Positions 1-10,524 of a stretch of 64,000 bases of DNA are shown here, piece by piece. The notes beneath the pieces were generated by a model. That model worked only from the letters and a program-made list of their open reading frames with translations, did no database searches and was not told where the DNA came from. A program made the position numbers and the translations under genes. Origin of the DNA: Xenopus tropicalis (taxonomy: Eukaryota; Chordata; Amphibia; Anura; Pipidae); the NCBI RefSeq assembly GCF_000004195.4, contig NC_030678.2, forward strand, positions 97,112,904-97,176,903, written 5' to 3'. Position 1 is the first letter of the stretch; each line of letters begins with the position of its first letter.

Positions 1-35
1 CTTCCGACGTCCGGTACCGCTTCCTCGGGATCCAT
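1..35 (-). CDS. gag start of gypsy element (partial)
   Basis: Eleven codons are visible from the ATG at 35-33, reading MDPEEAVPDVG and then leaving the window. The start is chosen because it is the first ATG after the LTR and PBS, only two bases beyond the PBS. Gag is the nucleocapsid/capsid polyprotein of the retrotransposon particle. Nothing can be said about intactness. Confidence 0.5.
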   Translation of the reverse strand, partial: MDPEEAVPDVG

Positions 36-36
36 G

Positions 37-47
37 GCCCGAGTATA
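37..47 (-). promoter_or_regulatory. self-primed primer-binding site
   Basis: Minus-strand TATACTCGGGC lies directly inside the LTR boundary, where a PBS belongs. It does not resemble the TGG start of a tRNA 3'-end PBS. It is the exact reverse complement of GCCCGAGTATA at 295-285 inside the same LTR, and one G-U pair extends the duplex. This is the arrangement known for Tf1 and sushi-group elements, whose RNA 5' end folds back to prime its own reverse transcription. It predicts that R and the transcript start at about 295. Confidence 0.75.
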
Positions 48-485
48 ATGTCAGCGGGGGCCTCCGGCACCCACGGGAGAGGTGAAGTCAGGATCAAGGA
101 GGAAGGCCGCTTCCAGCGAGTCCGAGCGAAGTACAGATGCAGGATAATCCAATAGAGAGGTCAGGTTCAGGCAAAGGTCACTAAAGGCAGGCAGCAAGGT
201 TCAAGGTCAGAAACAGGCAAATAAACAGCAACAGGAAGCAGATAAGAATATTAGAGACCCAGGAACACAATAGGTATGTTGAGCTATACTCGGGCATTGA
301 ACCTGGGTCACTGGCGTCTTTTTGAGTTTGAATTTGGCGGCATAGCGCGTGACGTCATCGCGCCGGCGTCCTTGCGCCCACGTGGAGTCCTGGGCGCCGC
401 CATCTTGGATTCGCCGCGCTGAGAAGGAAGACGCCGCCGCACACCAGGAGCAGGTAGGGAGCGGGAGCGGCGACGGTTCCTGACA

Positions 486-1559
486 ATAGGTGACTTTCAG
501 AAAGGCACATGAAAATACAAGTGTCCACAGCATAAGATTCTCTTTATCTTAGAACTGCACTTTGTTTTAGACAAATACAAGCTTGTTATTTGACGACATT
601 ACCTGTTTTAATAGAAATAAATCTGGGAGTATGCTGCCTGTGAATGAAATCACTAAGGTCAATGCACATCTAATCAGCTACTTTTAGGTACATCCCAGCC
701 ATCTGTTGTGGTCTGTTTCAATCAATCAAACAAAATGTGTTAATAATAACAATAATGATTAAACATTGTCCTCTGAACATTTTAGACAAAATGTTTTAAT
801 GCACTGAATGTGTCCTAATATAACATGCTCATGGGTTTCATCACACATGCAGTGTTTCTAGAGAAGATTCCAACGCTTGTAAGACATTATAGGCAAATCT
901 TTACAAACACATAACATTACCATGGTAGGTCATTAAATTGGTTGATATTTTGCAGGTGATTTGACTTCTTAAAAGATATGTCACAAACTGTATTAGTGTT
1001 TATAGCACAATGCTATTTTGATGCTGACCTTTCATGGAGAAATTCGTAATGGCCAATAATTGCCTTATTTCAAATAATAAAAGCAACTATATTTAATTTA
1101 GTGTTTTTTTTTTTTTTTTGTCAATCAATGTAATACCATTGTTATTTCAAATTATTACAGATAGAAGCCAAAGTTTAACACAGTAATAAATGATGTAGAA
1201 AATAATTTGTCCAACTCTATATATGTTTAATAAAGCAAGTTTTCCTCTGGGTTTTATTATATGTGTTTTATAACTTTGTGGTGCAAAATATTCTAACATA
1301 GAGACAAAAGTGGTGCAAATTTGCACAGTTTTACGAGCCAGGTGAACAAATGAAAATGATTTTAATAATACAGATACAGTAAAACTGCACCTTACTCCAC
1401 ATACAAGCATTTCCTATTACACAGTTAATGGTACCCAATGCATACCCATCCTTGATCATTCCCTGCCACAGTAAAGTGATGGGGTGAGGAGCAGTTGATG
1501 AGAGCAGGGGCAATGCATGTATCTGTGGGGTGCTGTGTTGCAATACACAATGGATGTGA
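486..1559. other. unique AT-rich DNA, nothing recognised
   Basis: I see no repeat ends, coding signal or RNA gene here, apart from a T run at about 1102-1119. Open frames in this stretch are short and have no protein-like character. Confidence 0.6.
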
Positions 1560-1722
1560 TGTGTGATCTTGACAAGCTCCCCCCTTGCATCCAACCAGAA
1601 TAGTATTGCCAAGCAGCTTACAGAAAGGGTTTGGCAGAAGAAGTATGTACCTAGCACCCCTCCCCTCTTTTGCGCCCTAGGCAAGTGCTTCTTCTGCCTC
1701 TGCCCCTAGTTACAGCCTTAAT
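1560..1722 (-). mobile_element. degraded hAT-like element end
   Basis: Read on the minus strand it starts around TAACTAGGGGCAGAGGCAGA and contains the segment TGCCTAGGGCGCAAA, a pattern common in frog non-autonomous hAT elements. Only one end is clear and no target duplication was found. Confidence 0.35.
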
Positions 1723-3188
1723 TTCCCACAAACAAACATATGTGTTCATTGTGCATTGAGGAGATAGTGAACCTTAATGTATGCTTCTAACTGACTTTAC
1801 TAACTTGTTTTTACAAGCTACATATACGAATGACATAACCCCAACTCCAGATATCTAAAATGTGGCATTATGTATCTACTTTTACTGATTATAGTGAAAC
1901 AATGTAGGGTTAATACAAAATAAAGCCCACACATTCAAGTGGTATTTTAAAGAAACAATGTATAAGATTATAGTAGGTACTATTTATATCTTTGTTGTCC
2001 ATAATGGTCTCAGATTGATTCTTACTTGTAGCCAACAGTATATACCAAGTAAAGCATCAGTATTCTAGTAAACTAGAGTTACAGTATATGTGGATGGAGA
2101 TATACTTTGTTATTACTGTAGTCTTTAAACATAGAGGCAATGAGGGTCATGGCGAAAGCGAAAATAACTGAAGCAAAATAGCTGTGCCATATGTGTCAAA
2201 GAAAAATGGCCATTGGTTTCTGGATGTAATGGCAAATCAGAAGCAATTTCTCACTGCTTGATAAATCTAGGTCTCCATCTGTCATTGAAAGGTGGCCATG
2301 AGTACTAATGTTTTAGTCTCCCTATGTGTCTCTCTTCTTTGTATCAGCTTTCCACTGTTTTTCTTTAGTGCCCTTGAATCATGTTAACTATATTACTTAA
2401 ACCTTTCATTTTCAAATGTGCTGTATATTTACTTATGTAATTTATTTTTGCAGTAGCTTTACATACATCAAATTGGTATCTCCATCTGTCTATTACCACT
2501 GAATGTTTAATATGTTGCTCAGGGCACAACAGATACTTTGTTACATTGGCTGGAATGTATTATAGGGAGATTCGGAGTTACATATTGTTCATGCATTCAT
2601 GTATAATTCAGCGGTCTGTTTTGTTTACTGGCAGCATCCACATTTAGCCATTTAGTTTGTATAGAGAGAATCTTGTAACAATAATAATAATATGCTCGTT
2701 ATTAATAAATAGTAATGATACCTTGAATATTCATGTTAAATTACAGCAGTGTATGAAGTGACTAGTATTTTTGCAGTGCATGTACTGTGCTAGTTAAGTG
2801 GGTGCAGTTACTAAAATTACAGACACAGAATGCAAATGATTGGGTTACTAACCTAGAGTCGTCTTAATAAAACTGAGTACTTGAAAACGTAAAGTTTAAT
2901 ACAGTATGAAGACATTTGCTTTAGTAGGGCATTGCCATTTACCCATGAAATGTCAAGAGCTTATCTCCCATGGATAGAATATGCAGTATGGATTTAAATA
3001 TATTTTTTGAGTGACAGCTCTTGAAGGAAGTATATGAAAATATTCTTACATGGGTAAGCAACTGAGAAAGCAGTGACAGTGAATGGTGTGGAAATATAGA
3101 CTGAATGATAACACCATCATGGTGCAGGGCTTAAACATTGAAAGGCAGACTTTGAAACGCATTTGTATATAACATATAACATGATAGA
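1723..3188. other. unique AT-rich DNA, nothing recognised
   Basis: No repeat termini, tandem arrays or convincing open frames were seen. There are only short AAT/TAA microsatellite runs near 2680-2700. Confidence 0.6.
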
Positions 3189-3250
3189 GCAGGGGTGTCA
3201 AATCTAAAACACAGGCTAAGTCGCAGACCAAAGTTTTTATTAAGATACTG
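3189..3250 (+). mobile_element. hAT-like element left end
   Basis: The segment begins CAGGGGTGTCAAA and then shares aatctaaaacacaggctaag and ttttattaagatact with 32063-32110, the left end of the larger hAT-like element there. It breaks off into a different palindromic repeat, so it is truncated. Confidence 0.5.
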
Positions 3251-3560
3251 GTCTGCAGTCACAGTGCAGTCAGGAGATTGGTGTTGCAGATGTCAACATT
3301 TTGGTCACATCCTGAGACCTTTTTTCATCTTGAAAAAGGTCTCAGGATGTCACTGAAACGTTGATATCTGCACAATAAAGATTTTTTTTATTTTTCCAAA
3401 GTCCTTCGTTGTCTATATATATATATAATCCACAAAAATACCAGCATCACCGGGATTTATTTTTTTTTTTTTGTGAAAAACCAAATGTGTATATAGTAGG
3501 AACATACAGCCAACGTTACGTTTCAGTCCCTGTTGGAACCTTTCTCAAGGTCTCTCTCTC
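3251..3560. repeat. composite palindromic repeat
   Basis: Arms of roughly 45 bp (about 3279-3325 and 3330-3394) pair around a short loop, sharing GGTCTCAGGATGT and TGCAGATGTCAACATT-type segments. Downstream come a TA run (about 3413-3427), a T run (about 3460-3473) and a segment with GCCAACGTTACGTTTCAG. I cannot name the family. The whole block looks like TE debris rather than host sequence. Confidence 0.5.
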
Positions 3561-4080
3561 GCACGCATGATTAGAATATTAAATCTGCACTGAAATTAAG
3601 ATTATAGTTAGAGTCCTATTAATAACATATGTTCAAAGATTAATGAAGCAATCGTAGTACAAAAAACATGTAGGCCTTATTTGCAAAGCCAAATGCAGCA
3701 TGTAGAGTTTTTTGTCTGTGTTAGCCAGTGCAAGATCCAAGAGAAGTGGGTGGAGATTAGTAAGTACCCCCTTGCCTGCCCCCTACCTATGCCTTCCTTG
3801 CTTCCGTGAGCAGGCGGTAAGGACATCGCTTAGCTGCATGTCCTTTTACTGCTCTCTGCACTTTGCACTTGATTTTTTTATCTGGTGCTCAGTGCAGAGC
3901 ACAGTACAAAGGGGACACACTTGCCCCTCTTAGTGCTCTTGCACTTTAGCTGCCCGGGACTGTAATAACTCCGTGTATGTGAGAGACTGTTCATTTCATA
4001 TAGCAGAATATGGAAGCCCAAGTTTTTGTGTATATAGGATTAGCTCTGTAATTATTTTTAGTAGACAAATTAACATTTTG
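3561..4080. other. unique DNA, nothing recognised
   Basis: No repeat ends or gene signals were recognised. Confidence 0.5.
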
Positions 4081-4690
4081 AAGTAATGGGGCTCTGACTT
4101 GCTAAAAAGGAAGGGCCTTGACTGTGTGAGGAAGGGTAGGCAAGAGAAAGGCAGGGGCAGCAAAGGGTTAACAGCAAGGCAGAAGAAATAGGAAGTTAAG
4201 AAGCAGGAGGAGGGGACAATGAGGAATAGGAAGGGGAGGAGAGGAAGGTCCTACCTTTTCTGGTGGAGCAGAGGACAAGCAACATCCCACCCTGTTTTGG
4301 GGTGGGTTACAGGTGAGAGGGCATTGAAATTTGGTATGCGTACTGTAATTTGGTCAAAGCTGCGAAGGAATGCTTGCCAGGGGTGGAGGGCTTATGTCCC
4401 AATTTTTGGCACAAGTTTACCAAGCTGGATGTGGTCTCCTCGGAGAAGGGTCCCAGGACGGTGTTTTTCTGGTTGCCTGCTCCTACTTGCCCACCTCTTG
4501 CTCTTGCAACAGGTGGCCGGCATGGCAGGTAGCCAAGTTTGTTGTTTTTCTGGTGGGGAAGCATCCGTGTGGGGATATAATGTTGATTGTTATTCTAATA
4601 TGGTAAATGTAAAATGTTTAACAGCAATTTTTGTTAATAAAAGCTGTGGCCTGTTTTATCCCAACCTGGTTGTCTTTATTGTCTTTGGGG
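4081..4690 (+). repeat. unclassified purine-rich block, possible TE
   Basis: A G/A-rich stretch (about 4100-4230) is followed by GC-richer sequence carrying the longest open frame of the area (4219-4812, 197 codons), which has no recognisable domain. AATAAA occurs at about 4636, in a context (taataaaagctgtggcct) resembling taataaaacaagctgcgg near 6691. The similarity suggests two related repeats or LTR-like ends. This is an inference. Confidence 0.3.
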
Positions 4691-5568
4691 AGTTGGTAAA
4701 AATAGTTGGGGATTTTTCAGAAAGTACAACCTACTCACTTGACCATGCACAGTCAAGAACTAAGAGACAATTTTGTGTATATCGTTTTGGTCCAGCTGTT
4801 GATAAGGGTTAGTAGGTCTTCCATAGATACGTTTTTATATTATTTATTTCAAGTGGGATACAGCACCATGGTAGGAAGGAAATCAACAAGCTTGGTTATG
4901 AAAGCCTTAGGAGTAGAAAATGTGAAAAAGAATGATTAAGAGTACAAAGAGCAACACACATTTTCTATTAGCATAAAAACATGCCCTGTGGTTTATCAAA
5001 CTTGATATACAATTTACAGCTTAAAATCTAGATTGCATTGAGTCCAGAACATTATGGCTATTAGGACAAGACATTATAATGGTTCTGATGCTACAGTAAG
5101 TTTAAGAGTTAGAACAGGCAGTAATTAGAGGGACATAATGGGTCAAGTGTAGCTTCCTTAAGGATCAGCTTAATGCAAGTGTTTTTAATGAAAAGTGGAA
5201 ACATAGAGGGAAATTGATATGTGAATTGGTGAAGGAGAAAGAACACAGCATAGTGGATATGTAAATGCAAAGACTTTGAGTTATGGAAGCATGTGGAAAT
5301 TAGGGATGAGAAATGCTAACAGTGTCACAGTAGTGCAGGTGTCAAACGATGAGGAAGGAGCTTTGGAAAGAAGCAGCTCAAGTCTCTGCAGGGTGAAGTG
5401 GAATCTGTTATTTTAATCAAATACGCTATGTGTTAGAAATTGCCTGCAAAATGCATAGAGGTAACAGGCTGATAATAAGCGATGCTTCAGGATTTACTGA
5501 GAAATCAGGGAGTATAGCTGGGACTTAGAAAATATACTAATGTTAAATTTTGTTTTTTGGATTGGATT
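4691..5568. other. unique AT-rich DNA, nothing recognised
   Basis: No repeat termini, tandem arrays or convincing coding frames were seen. Confidence 0.55.
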
Positions 5569-5702
5569 ATAATTTATTATTATTAACATTTATTTATAAA
5601 GCGCCAACATATTCCGCAGCGCTGTACAATAAGTGGGTTTCATACACTGGACATACAGAGTAGCATATAAAGCAATCAATAACTGATACAAGAGGTGAAG
5701 AG
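5569..5702 (-). mobile_element. SINE/L2-type 3' tail
   Basis: On the minus strand it carries GTACAGCGCTGCGGAATATG followed by TTGGCGCTTTATAAATAAA, the 3' tail shared by frog L2 LINEs and the tRNA-derived SINEs they mobilise. Only the tail is present; the tRNA-like head is absent. Related tails lie at 19915-19970, 22900-22948, 59490-59605 and 62100-62165. Confidence 0.65.
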
Positions 5703-5933
5703 AGCTGATATCTATCTTGGAGAATGCTTATTTCCTATAACTGGCAAACATGGGAAACTGAAACTACTCAATGTTTGGTCCTTGTAGAATGTTTTGGTTC
5801 AGGTAGATATTACCAAGAAACTGTCTTCCCCCTTCCCTTATTTGTTGTGACTGTTTTGTTAGCAGAAGTCCCTTATGCAGGGATAGTAATCTGTGCACTG
5901 ATAATCTAATTATCTACCTGCAAAGACCAAACA

Positions 5934-6789
5934 TGGGGTAGCGCCAGTCTCTCTGTTTGCCCTGTTTAGCTCAAGAAAGGAGGGAGCAGGGAGGGCACCC
6001 CCCCCTGCGATCACATGGGGTTAGTGCGAGCAGGGGGGGCACCAGCTAATTGGTTTGGCAAGGTCGCCCCACGGGTGGGGGGAGCGCGAGGAGCGAGGGG
6101 TTAAATAGGGGCGGGTTTTCGCTGGCTTACTGCTTCACAATAGCGAGCTGTGCAGGAATGGCAGGCTGCGTTTGGCCCTCCCCCTTTTTTGTTATTTATA
6201 TATTTATATATATATTGGGGGGGGGGGGGGGGGGCTGGTGGCTCTGCACACTGGTGGGTGGGTGCCGGCAGGTGCGGGGAGCAGGGAGGGCAGTTGGTTT
6301 GTGAGCTGGTCAAAGTCACAGGATGTTGGGGACGCATGCGCAGTAGAGACGGTAAGGGAAAGGGTATGGGCATCCCTTTTTAAAGATGGCGGCGCCATTC
6401 ACTGAAACAAGTATGTAGTTTGTAGTAAGTGTATCTCTGTTAATCTTTCATTAGGCAAGCCAGAAATACAGCGTTTTTACACAGCAATAGTAGTACTATT
6501 TAAAAGTGTGCTTAATAGATTTTGACTTTCCTTGTCCTTTAAAAGGTTATACAAACATGCTGGCTGGGTTTATGGCAGTGTTATATATTTCATTATTTTG
6601 GTAAGATGTCCTTGCTGAGGTTAGCAGAGGTTGGTAAGTCATATAAAAAAGTGTACAAGTTATTTAATGAACTTTAAGTTGTACTTTGATTTAATAAAAC
6701 AAGCTGCGGACTTACTCCACCTCACTCATTGTCTCTGTCTAGTTATTGCGTGTCGACGTTAGTCTGGTTAATGCAAGCTAATACCCCCA
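5934..6789 (+). mobile_element. GC-rich LTR-like block (possible solo LTR)
   Basis: The block has short inverted ends, TGGGGTA at 5934 and TACCCCCA ending at 6789, and is much GC-richer than its flanks at 5934-6400. It has a TATA-like TTAAATA near 6100 and AATAAA near 6692, the order expected of an LTR. A perfect G run lies at about 6218-6234. ACGCATGCGCAG at 6332-6343 fits an NRF1 site, and AAGATGGCGGC at about 6384 fits a YY1 site. I found no matching target duplication. It could instead be a CpG-rich host promoter. Confidence 0.35.
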
Positions 6790-7687
6790 TGAACAAAAAC
6801 CACAGATTTTTTTATGATTAAAACAATAGGCAGAAAGTATGTCCATTAAAAGTCAATGTAAGTTGAACAAGGGGGTGCACTGCTTATCATATAAGAAGAA
6901 ATTAATGCCGGGATAATGTTTTAAGACCTTGAAGGTGGCATATTTAACTTTTAAAATAAGGTTAATTACATATACTGCATACAAGTGCAGTCTATAAAAT
7001 GCAGTCTCTATTTTCAGCGGCAGATGAGTTGCTACAGGTTTGCAAAACATATGGCTGATAATTGAACTGGGGAGTCCTAAAGGATTCCCAGCAGTTTGTT
7101 AGTTTACTCATTTATCAAAACTCTCCAGACTGTCAGGAACTTTTTTATTTCTAAAAAAAAATATATATATATAAAACTGAGGTGAATAGCACATATTTAC
7201 CCTTTAACCTTATGTAAAATAATAGTGTTTGCCCAACCTGATGCCCTGCACTGAAGATCTGTTCATTGTTTGCCCATGATAGCTTGCAGTGACAGTGGGT
7301 GAAAACACACTGGCTTTGTCGTGACAGTGAGAGGTTATGAGACCAACCTGCAGAGGGATGCTGAAGCTGGAATCAGTGCCACACTTAGAGGTACCTGGCA
7401 AGATGAAAAAAAACAAGTTTAGGGGAAAAATAGTTATTGGAAAAATATATTCCAGTTAAAAGATGCCATCTGGAAAATAAAACATTTTGTTTCATGCCAA
7501 GATATGTTATGTTTTCTACCCACATGCAATCTTTTGTTTGATAAAAATGTAGCTTAAAAGTCTGCTTCTCACAGACAGAATGGCTTTAATGTGTTGCATT
7601 TTTCCTGCCTGAGTTTGGTGTTTTTCTTTGTACATATGAAAGGTTATTGATATAGATTTTAACTTTGGGTTAATTCATTTCAGGCAG
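6790..7687. other. unique AT-rich DNA, nothing recognised
   Basis: There is only a short AT run (about 7159-7173). No repeat ends or coding signal were recognised. Confidence 0.55.
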
Positions 7688-7829
7688 AGTTAAAGAAGGA
7701 ATAAGGCTTCCCTATAGAAATAAGGCACTTTTTATACATATTTGTATAGCCTAACTTCATAGATTAAAGAAGGAATAAGGCTTCCCTATAGAAATAAGAC
7801 ACATATTTGTATAGCCTAACTTCATAGAT
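7688..7829. repeat. two-copy tandem duplication
   Basis: A segment starting ttaaagaaggaataaggctt and ending tagcctaacttcatagat occurs twice head to tail. The second copy has lost about 9 bases (tttttatac) in the middle. It is a local duplication of otherwise unique DNA. Confidence 0.8.
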
Positions 7830-7889
7830 GATCTGAAACTGACAGAGACGAGATCCAGGTAACTGAATTCTGAAGCACACAAACAGTTA

Positions 7890-8215
7890 TTAAAGGCAAA
7901 GGAAAGGTTAGGTTAAGCAAACCCCAGGTGATTGTAAAGGTTAGGTAACCCCCAGTGACAGTAATCGCTTACCTTATAGGAGAAAAGCACACCAGCCGGG
8001 TAGCTGCGGGAAAGCCATCCTCTTCCTGCTTTTGTCTTCACGCCAATTACGCATGCGCAGTGGAGTGAAAAGCTGAACTTTAACAAAAAAGCCGTCCTTT
8101 TCACTCTACTGTGCATGCTGGTGCGGACCCGGGGTATAAGGTAAGCAATTACAATCACTGGGGGGTGCCTAACATTTTGGCCCCCTCTGTGATTTTACCT
8201 TTCCTTCTCCATTAA
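7890..8215. mobile_element. TTAA MITE, AGGARAAGGAAAGG family
   Basis: The element occupies 7894-8211 between TTAA duplications at 7890-7893 and 8212-8215. Its long inverted ends match the element at 13430-14058, including the segment with GGGGGGTGCCTAACATTTTGG. It is about 318 bp with no coding capacity. TTAA duplications point to piggyBac- or Kolobok-type transposase in trans. The centre carries GCATGCGCA (about 8051-8059). Confidence 0.8.
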
Positions 8216-8654
8216 GGAATGATAGGATGTAGAAGAAGTAGAAAAAAGGTAAAACATACTGTATAAGGAAGTTTCAAAAATTTCTTGATCAAGCCATTTG
8301 TTTATTGAAGACTTTTTAAACAGATCAAGAAGAAAAATAAGGCACAACAGGTGGTAGAGAAATAAAAGAGCATAGAAATGAAGATATAGGAAGAAACTGA
8401 GAGGAAGTAAGAATATTATGTGCAAAGTAATAGAAGAAGTGAGAAACCAAGAACTAGGTGCAAGAGGTAGGGAGTGATAATGTACCCAATAATGCTCTGA
8501 GTATGAGGACAAATATAACATATAATATGATACAATCGGCAGTACTCATAAGATATAATGAAATATATTATATACCAGTATATAGGGAAGGAAGTATATA
8601 GAGAAGGAAATAAGGTTTCCAACAGAAATAGACAAGTTTTAGTCTTGCCTATTT
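8216..8654. other. purine-rich AT-rich DNA
   Basis: Most of 8220-8620 is A/G-biased on the + strand. This explains the pyrimidine-coded, Leu/Phe/Tyr/Ser-rich frames on the opposite strand at 8195-8622. No domain or repeat end is evident. Confidence 0.5.
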
Positions 8655-9070
8655 TGCTGTTGATTGTTTCTTTTGAGTTGTGGAGGTATATTTATTCCAT
8701 GGTTCCCTGTGTCTTTATTTCTCAGTAGTGTTATTAATTCTGGCAGCTATAAGTTCCATCGGAGAGCATTGGTTGACTTCTGCTATTATTTGGCAAGAAG
8801 TTGAAGGAGAGCTTTTTTTCCAGCACCTAGCAATTTTTATTCTGATTGCAAATAGAATGCAGTGTACGACTGCATGGTACTCTCGGGGCATATGTAGAGA
8901 TATATCTCCGAGGAGAGCAGATAGCTTGGATAGCTCAGTTTGTGTTCCAGACACTGATTTAATCAGCTGGTTGATCTGTAGCCACAGGGGTTTTATAACT
9001 TTACAGTTCCGCCATATATGGGTTGATCGAGTCATGTTAAAGCTTCTGAATTTGCAGTGTGCAAGTTATT
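8655..9070 (-). pseudogene. L1-type LINE ORF2 C-terminal fragment
   Basis: The minus-strand frame 9035-8715 contains THIWRNCKVIKPLW followed about 60 residues later by IARCWKKSSPS and a WNKY-like end just past the frame. This is the order seen in the C-terminal region of L1/Tx1 ORF2 proteins (HIWW..C..I..FW and ARxWK..PP.). Endonuclease and reverse-transcriptase domains are missing and the frame is interrupted near its end, so it is a dead 5'-truncated fragment. The assignment is by motif recall only. Confidence 0.6.
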
Positions 9071-10520
9071 TTTTATAATGGCACAGTAAAGACTAGAAGA
9101 TAATTTTCATTGCACATTCCAGAATCCAAAAGCTTTAACATGGCTGGTAATACACTATCTACAGCCTGGAACACCCACAGTGAGAGAATCAAAAACTCAA
9201 AGTTATTATTTGCCTGACACACACACACACACAATCACTCTCGCTGCCTAACACACACATACAAGCACGCACAGTGCCAGATGCACACATATACTACCTG
9301 GCGCACATATACACATTACCTGATATACACACACATATACATGCACACTGCCTGACACATGGACTGAGACATAGGTAGTGGCACACAACTTTCTTTGCTC
9401 TCCCTGGAGGATGTCTATGAGAACAGGCTGGACTTGTTTCGAAGGGGAGAGTTATGGCTCAGGCTAAACTAAGTTCTGTGAGCTAAGTACAATCGGGGGC
9501 AACAGTGCAAGCAACAGAATTGTACTTATAACAAGTGACTGCTTGCTATGGACTATGTGCCTAGTTACAACTGCTGTTTCCTTCAGACTGAATGGTAGAG
9601 TTAGGTAAGTAGTTACATGGCTGATGGGCTAGTAGCTGAAGTGTGCCCTTGGAAGCTCAATGCTGAAAAAGCAGTGTGACAGTAAGTGGCCCAGGGCAAA
9701 GAGCACACGGTTGGTAACCCCCTCCCCTACAAATGTGTCCCCCTCCCCTACAAATGTGTAGAAGTACTGCCTTAACCTAACTATACACACACACACACAC
9801 ACATTGCAATACAAATATTTTGTATGTACAGTATGTGGTTTGTTCATTTAGCTACACTCACTTTCATAGCAAGATGCTATAGTTTTCTCATTTTATACTT
9901 CCTTTATTTCATGCATTGCTCTGTATGTTTTTATGATGACTCATCTCTTTTGCTCTCCCATCTACTTTCATGTTTTTCAAAACGATATCACATTTGCCAG
10001 TGTGCAGTCATTTGAATTTCCAAAGCTCTATGCAAATGTTCGTTTTATTATCAGCCACCTGGAATACATTTTTCTTGTGTCTGCTGATTTCTGTCATTTC
10101 TATTCATGGACGATAGAGAGCCATTGAGGATAGTCAGGAAAATGGTACATAGTAATTGTGGGATATATCCTGTAAACATCTTTTTGTTTTCATGCAGTGT
10201 TCTTGTCAGTGGCATTTGTCCAACTTCAGAGCATGTTAATGATCATGGGTGTCAAGGTCAATTAACCAGCCCATAAAGACTGTCAAGGGTTTAAATTAAA
10301 ATGCAATCGCTGTTTTTTATATGGACACAAATGAACTGTTTCTGTACAATGACATTGTGGAGCGGCATCAAAGTGCCATGACTGACTGTTAACTCATGAT
10401 TGTTGATGATGAAGGGGTGTCCACTCTGAGAAATTTATAAGAAAGATATTTAAAGCCCCAGAAAAATTGTACCTTCACTTATAGCCATGGTAAAAATGCA
10501 TAGGCAGTAAAACACATAAC
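9071..10520. other. unique DNA with CA-rich tracts
   Basis: 9205-9365 is a degenerate CA/CAT-rich tract. 9717-9759 has ccctcccctacaaatgtgt repeated twice, and 9784-9803 is a CA run. The remainder shows no gene or repeat signal. Confidence 0.55.
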
Positions 10521-10524
10521 CCCA

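Larger units (their letters stand above)
1..485 (-). mobile_element. Ty3/gypsy (sushi-like) LTR retrotransposon, 5' end
   Basis: On the minus strand the LTR runs from 485 to 49, opening with TGTCAGGAACC and closing with CTGACA (437 bp). It is followed at once by a primer-binding-site candidate (about 48-37) and an ATG at 35-33 that opens a gag-like frame beginning MDPEE and continuing past the window's left edge. The block is GC-rich against AT-rich surroundings. The order LTR, PBS, gag fixes the orientation, and the rest of the element lies to the left of base 1. Bases 486-490 (atagg) should be one half of the target duplication. TGTCAGGAACC-type ends are typical of frog gypsy LTRs (recollection, not a search). 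Confidence 0.8.

Noticed and set aside
207..533. 108-codon minus-strand frame
   Set aside because: Lies inside the gypsy LTR, which is non-coding; the frame reflects GC-rich composition.
4219..4812. 197-codon open frame
   Set aside because: Falls in a purine-rich, probably repeated block, translates to a low-complexity start (basic and Trp-rich) and matches no family.
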